Source: an uncultured Prevotellaceae bacterium (GTDB taxonomy: Bacteria > Bacteroidota > Bacteroidia > Bacteroidales > Bacteroidaceae). From it: a stretch of DNA of 58,177 nt. The stretch spans positions 1 through 58,177 of the forward strand of contig CACWWZ010000029.1 in NCBI GenBank assembly GCA_902764705.1, in the 5' to 3' direction. This document shows, in pieces, positions 57,457 to 58,177 of this stretch. The notes under the pieces are model-generated. The model was not told where the DNA came from. It saw only the letters and a program-made list of their open reading frames with translations, and did no database searches. Position numbers and translations under genes: made by a program. Position 1 is the first letter of the stretch; each line of letters begins with the position of its first letter.

Positions 57457-58177
57457 TTATTTTGTTATTTCGAGGTAACGCTGATACGCGGCATCCCATG
57501 CTGCCTTATCGCCAGAAGGATGATAAGCCACCATATCGACACTATTGGCAATGATGGCACGCATCTCCCAGATGTCCTTCACCAGTCCCATAGCCTTAGC
57601 CTGCAACATGACATTGCCAATAGCCGTACACTCCTGTGGACCGGCCAGCACCTCAACGCCACAAGCATCAGCGGTAAACTGGTTCAGATACTTGTTCAAC
57701 GAACCGCCACCAATGATATGCAACACGTTAATTCCCGCCTTCTCTTGCCCGGTAGGAAATTCTTCATTCTTCATTCTCTCTTTGAGAGTGTGGCGTTGCG
57801 AACTTAATTCTTCATTTTTAAACTCCTTCAGCCACACGAACACCTGCTTATACCTCAGCGCCAGTGAGTCAAAGATACAGCGGCATATCTCCGCCGGCGT
57901 CTCAGGCACAGCCTGCCCCGTCTCGCGACAATACGTCTGGATGGCCTCAATCATGCTCGACGGATTGGCAAAAGCCTTGTCGTCAGGGTTGATGATGCTG
58001 CGGAACGCCTCCACCTGCATCGCCGCCCCCTGCAGCTCAGGGTGAGACACTTCGCTCAATGGTAAGCTCTCACCTCTCACCTCTAACCTCTCACCTCTTG
58101 AAATCCATTCTTTCCTACACCGCTCATACAGCCACATGCCGCAGATGTTTTTCAGAAAACGCGTCGTTCCCTCGATA
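57457..58177 (-). CDS. rhaB: Rhamnulokinase, C-terminal part (5' truncated by window) with repeat-encoded inserts
   Basis: The frame is open to the window edge; 240 C-terminal codons of a protein near 480-500 residues are visible. It phosphorylates L-rhamnulose. FGGY-kinase marks are the ATPase segment LHIIGGGSLNKYLNQFTADA, VLAGPQECTAIGNVMLQAKA and SLALRYKQVFVWLKE. Two loops look expanded by repeats: SRGERLEVRGESLPLSE (heptads at 58067-58100) and NEELSSQRHTLKERMKNEEF (57758-57825, heptads plus a small hairpin). Catalytic motifs are intact around them, so function is probably kept. First gene of the operon in this window. Confidence 0.93.
   Translation of the reverse strand, partial: IEGTTRFLKNICGMWLYERCRKEWISRGERLEVRGESLPLSEVSHPELQGAAMQVEAFRSIINPDDKAFANPSSMIEAIQTYCRETGQAVPETPAEICRCIFDSLALRYKQVFVWLKEFKNEELSSQRHTLKERMKNEEFPTGQEKAGINVLHIIGGGSLNKYLNQFTADACGVEVLAGPQECTAIGNVMLQAKAMGLVKDIWEMRAIIANSVDMVAYHPSGDKAAWDAAYQRYLEITK
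57758..57825 (-). repeat. Heptad-derived insert in rhaB (first loop)
   Basis: Plus strand ttcttca, ttcttca, ttctctc from 57760, then tttgagagtg (CTCTC/GAGAG hairpin) and a second aattcttcat at about 57806. Reads NEELSSQRHTLKERMKNEEF. Confidence 0.75.
58067..58100 (-). repeat. Heptad repeat in rhaB (second loop)
   Basis: Plus strand ctctcac, ctctcac, ctctaac, ctctcac, ctcttga. Reads SRGERLEVRGES on the coding strand. Confidence 0.8.

Noticed and set aside
1-58177. Insertion sequences, prophage or integrase genes
   Set aside because: No transposase, recombinase or phage structural protein is recognisable in any frame; no REP-type transposase that could explain the hairpins was found in this window.

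Overview
The window looks like chromosome from a Bacteroidota, most likely a gut or rumen Prevotellaceae (Prevotella, Segatella or Xylanibacter type). The clues are Bacteroidota promoters (TTTG, about 19 bp, TAnnTTTG) before many genes, Mfa/fimbrillin-type lipoproteins, DUF4199/DUF6452/DUF6048/DUF2723 proteins, an HU-like protein with a Gly-rich tail, an EF-G paralog of the Bacteroides EF-G2 type, and dense plant-polysaccharide genes without any phage, plasmid or IS gene.

Layout. 1-5.3 kb: end of pgk, a SpoU-type RNA methyltransferase, a 56-aa peptide gene, a frame-disrupted fimbrillin-like lipoprotein gene with an inserted F5/8 module, a small HTH protein, an HU-like protein and a small orphan protein. 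5.4-8.4 kb (+): a three-gene sugar oxidation set, namely an aldo/keto reductase strongly resembling plant L-galactose dehydrogenase, an amidohydrolase-type lactonase and a zinc dehydrogenase. 8.4-21.4 kb (-): a seven-gene glycan operon (two beta-helix GH141-like proteins, GH31, SSS symporter, GH127, a double esterase, GH78). The GH78 / beta-helix / GH127 set recalls the rhamnogalacturonan-II locus of Bacteroides thetaiotaomicron; there is no SusC/SusD here. 21.5-25.4 kb: hemW, a broken EF-G paralog, and an SRP RNA followed directly by tRNA-Thr. 25.5-42.4 kb: housekeeping and envelope genes (GT2, ApbE, Crp/Fnr, M3 peptidase, dCMP deaminase, CtpA, 5-FTHF cyclo-ligase, DciA-like, RecF, TPR protein, RibH, CapD-like, Ugd, Xth). 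42.7-53.8 kb: lipoproteins, a Cthe_2159-like beta-helix lipoprotein with a LytS/LytTR pair, GH3, a DUF2723 membrane protein and a polysaccharide deacetylase. 53.9-58.2 kb (-): L-rhamnose catabolism (rhaB, rhaA, MFS permease, rhaD). The GH78 rhamnosidase and the rha operon make a plausible chain from pectic rhamnose to central metabolism.

The most striking feature is small-repeat structure. (1) A family of hairpins, typically 21 nt (8-bp stem, 5-nt loop, 8-bp stem), with core CGR-CRRAA-YCG, lies inside coding sequences and always reads through as sense codons; I count twelve core-matching copies in seven genes, and one version encodes the same octapeptide in two unrelated proteins. (2) Heptanucleotide tandem repeats fill many spacers, often absorbing stop and start codons, and also sit in frame inside recF, hemW and rhaB. 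(3) Four intergenic arrays of unrelated sequence all have a 21- or 22-bp unit. (4) A pair of 22-bp-spaced direct repeats sits just upstream of the promoter of the LytS/LytTR operon, a geometry expected for a LytTR binding site. All functional statements are from reading the sequence and from memory of families; no database search was run.
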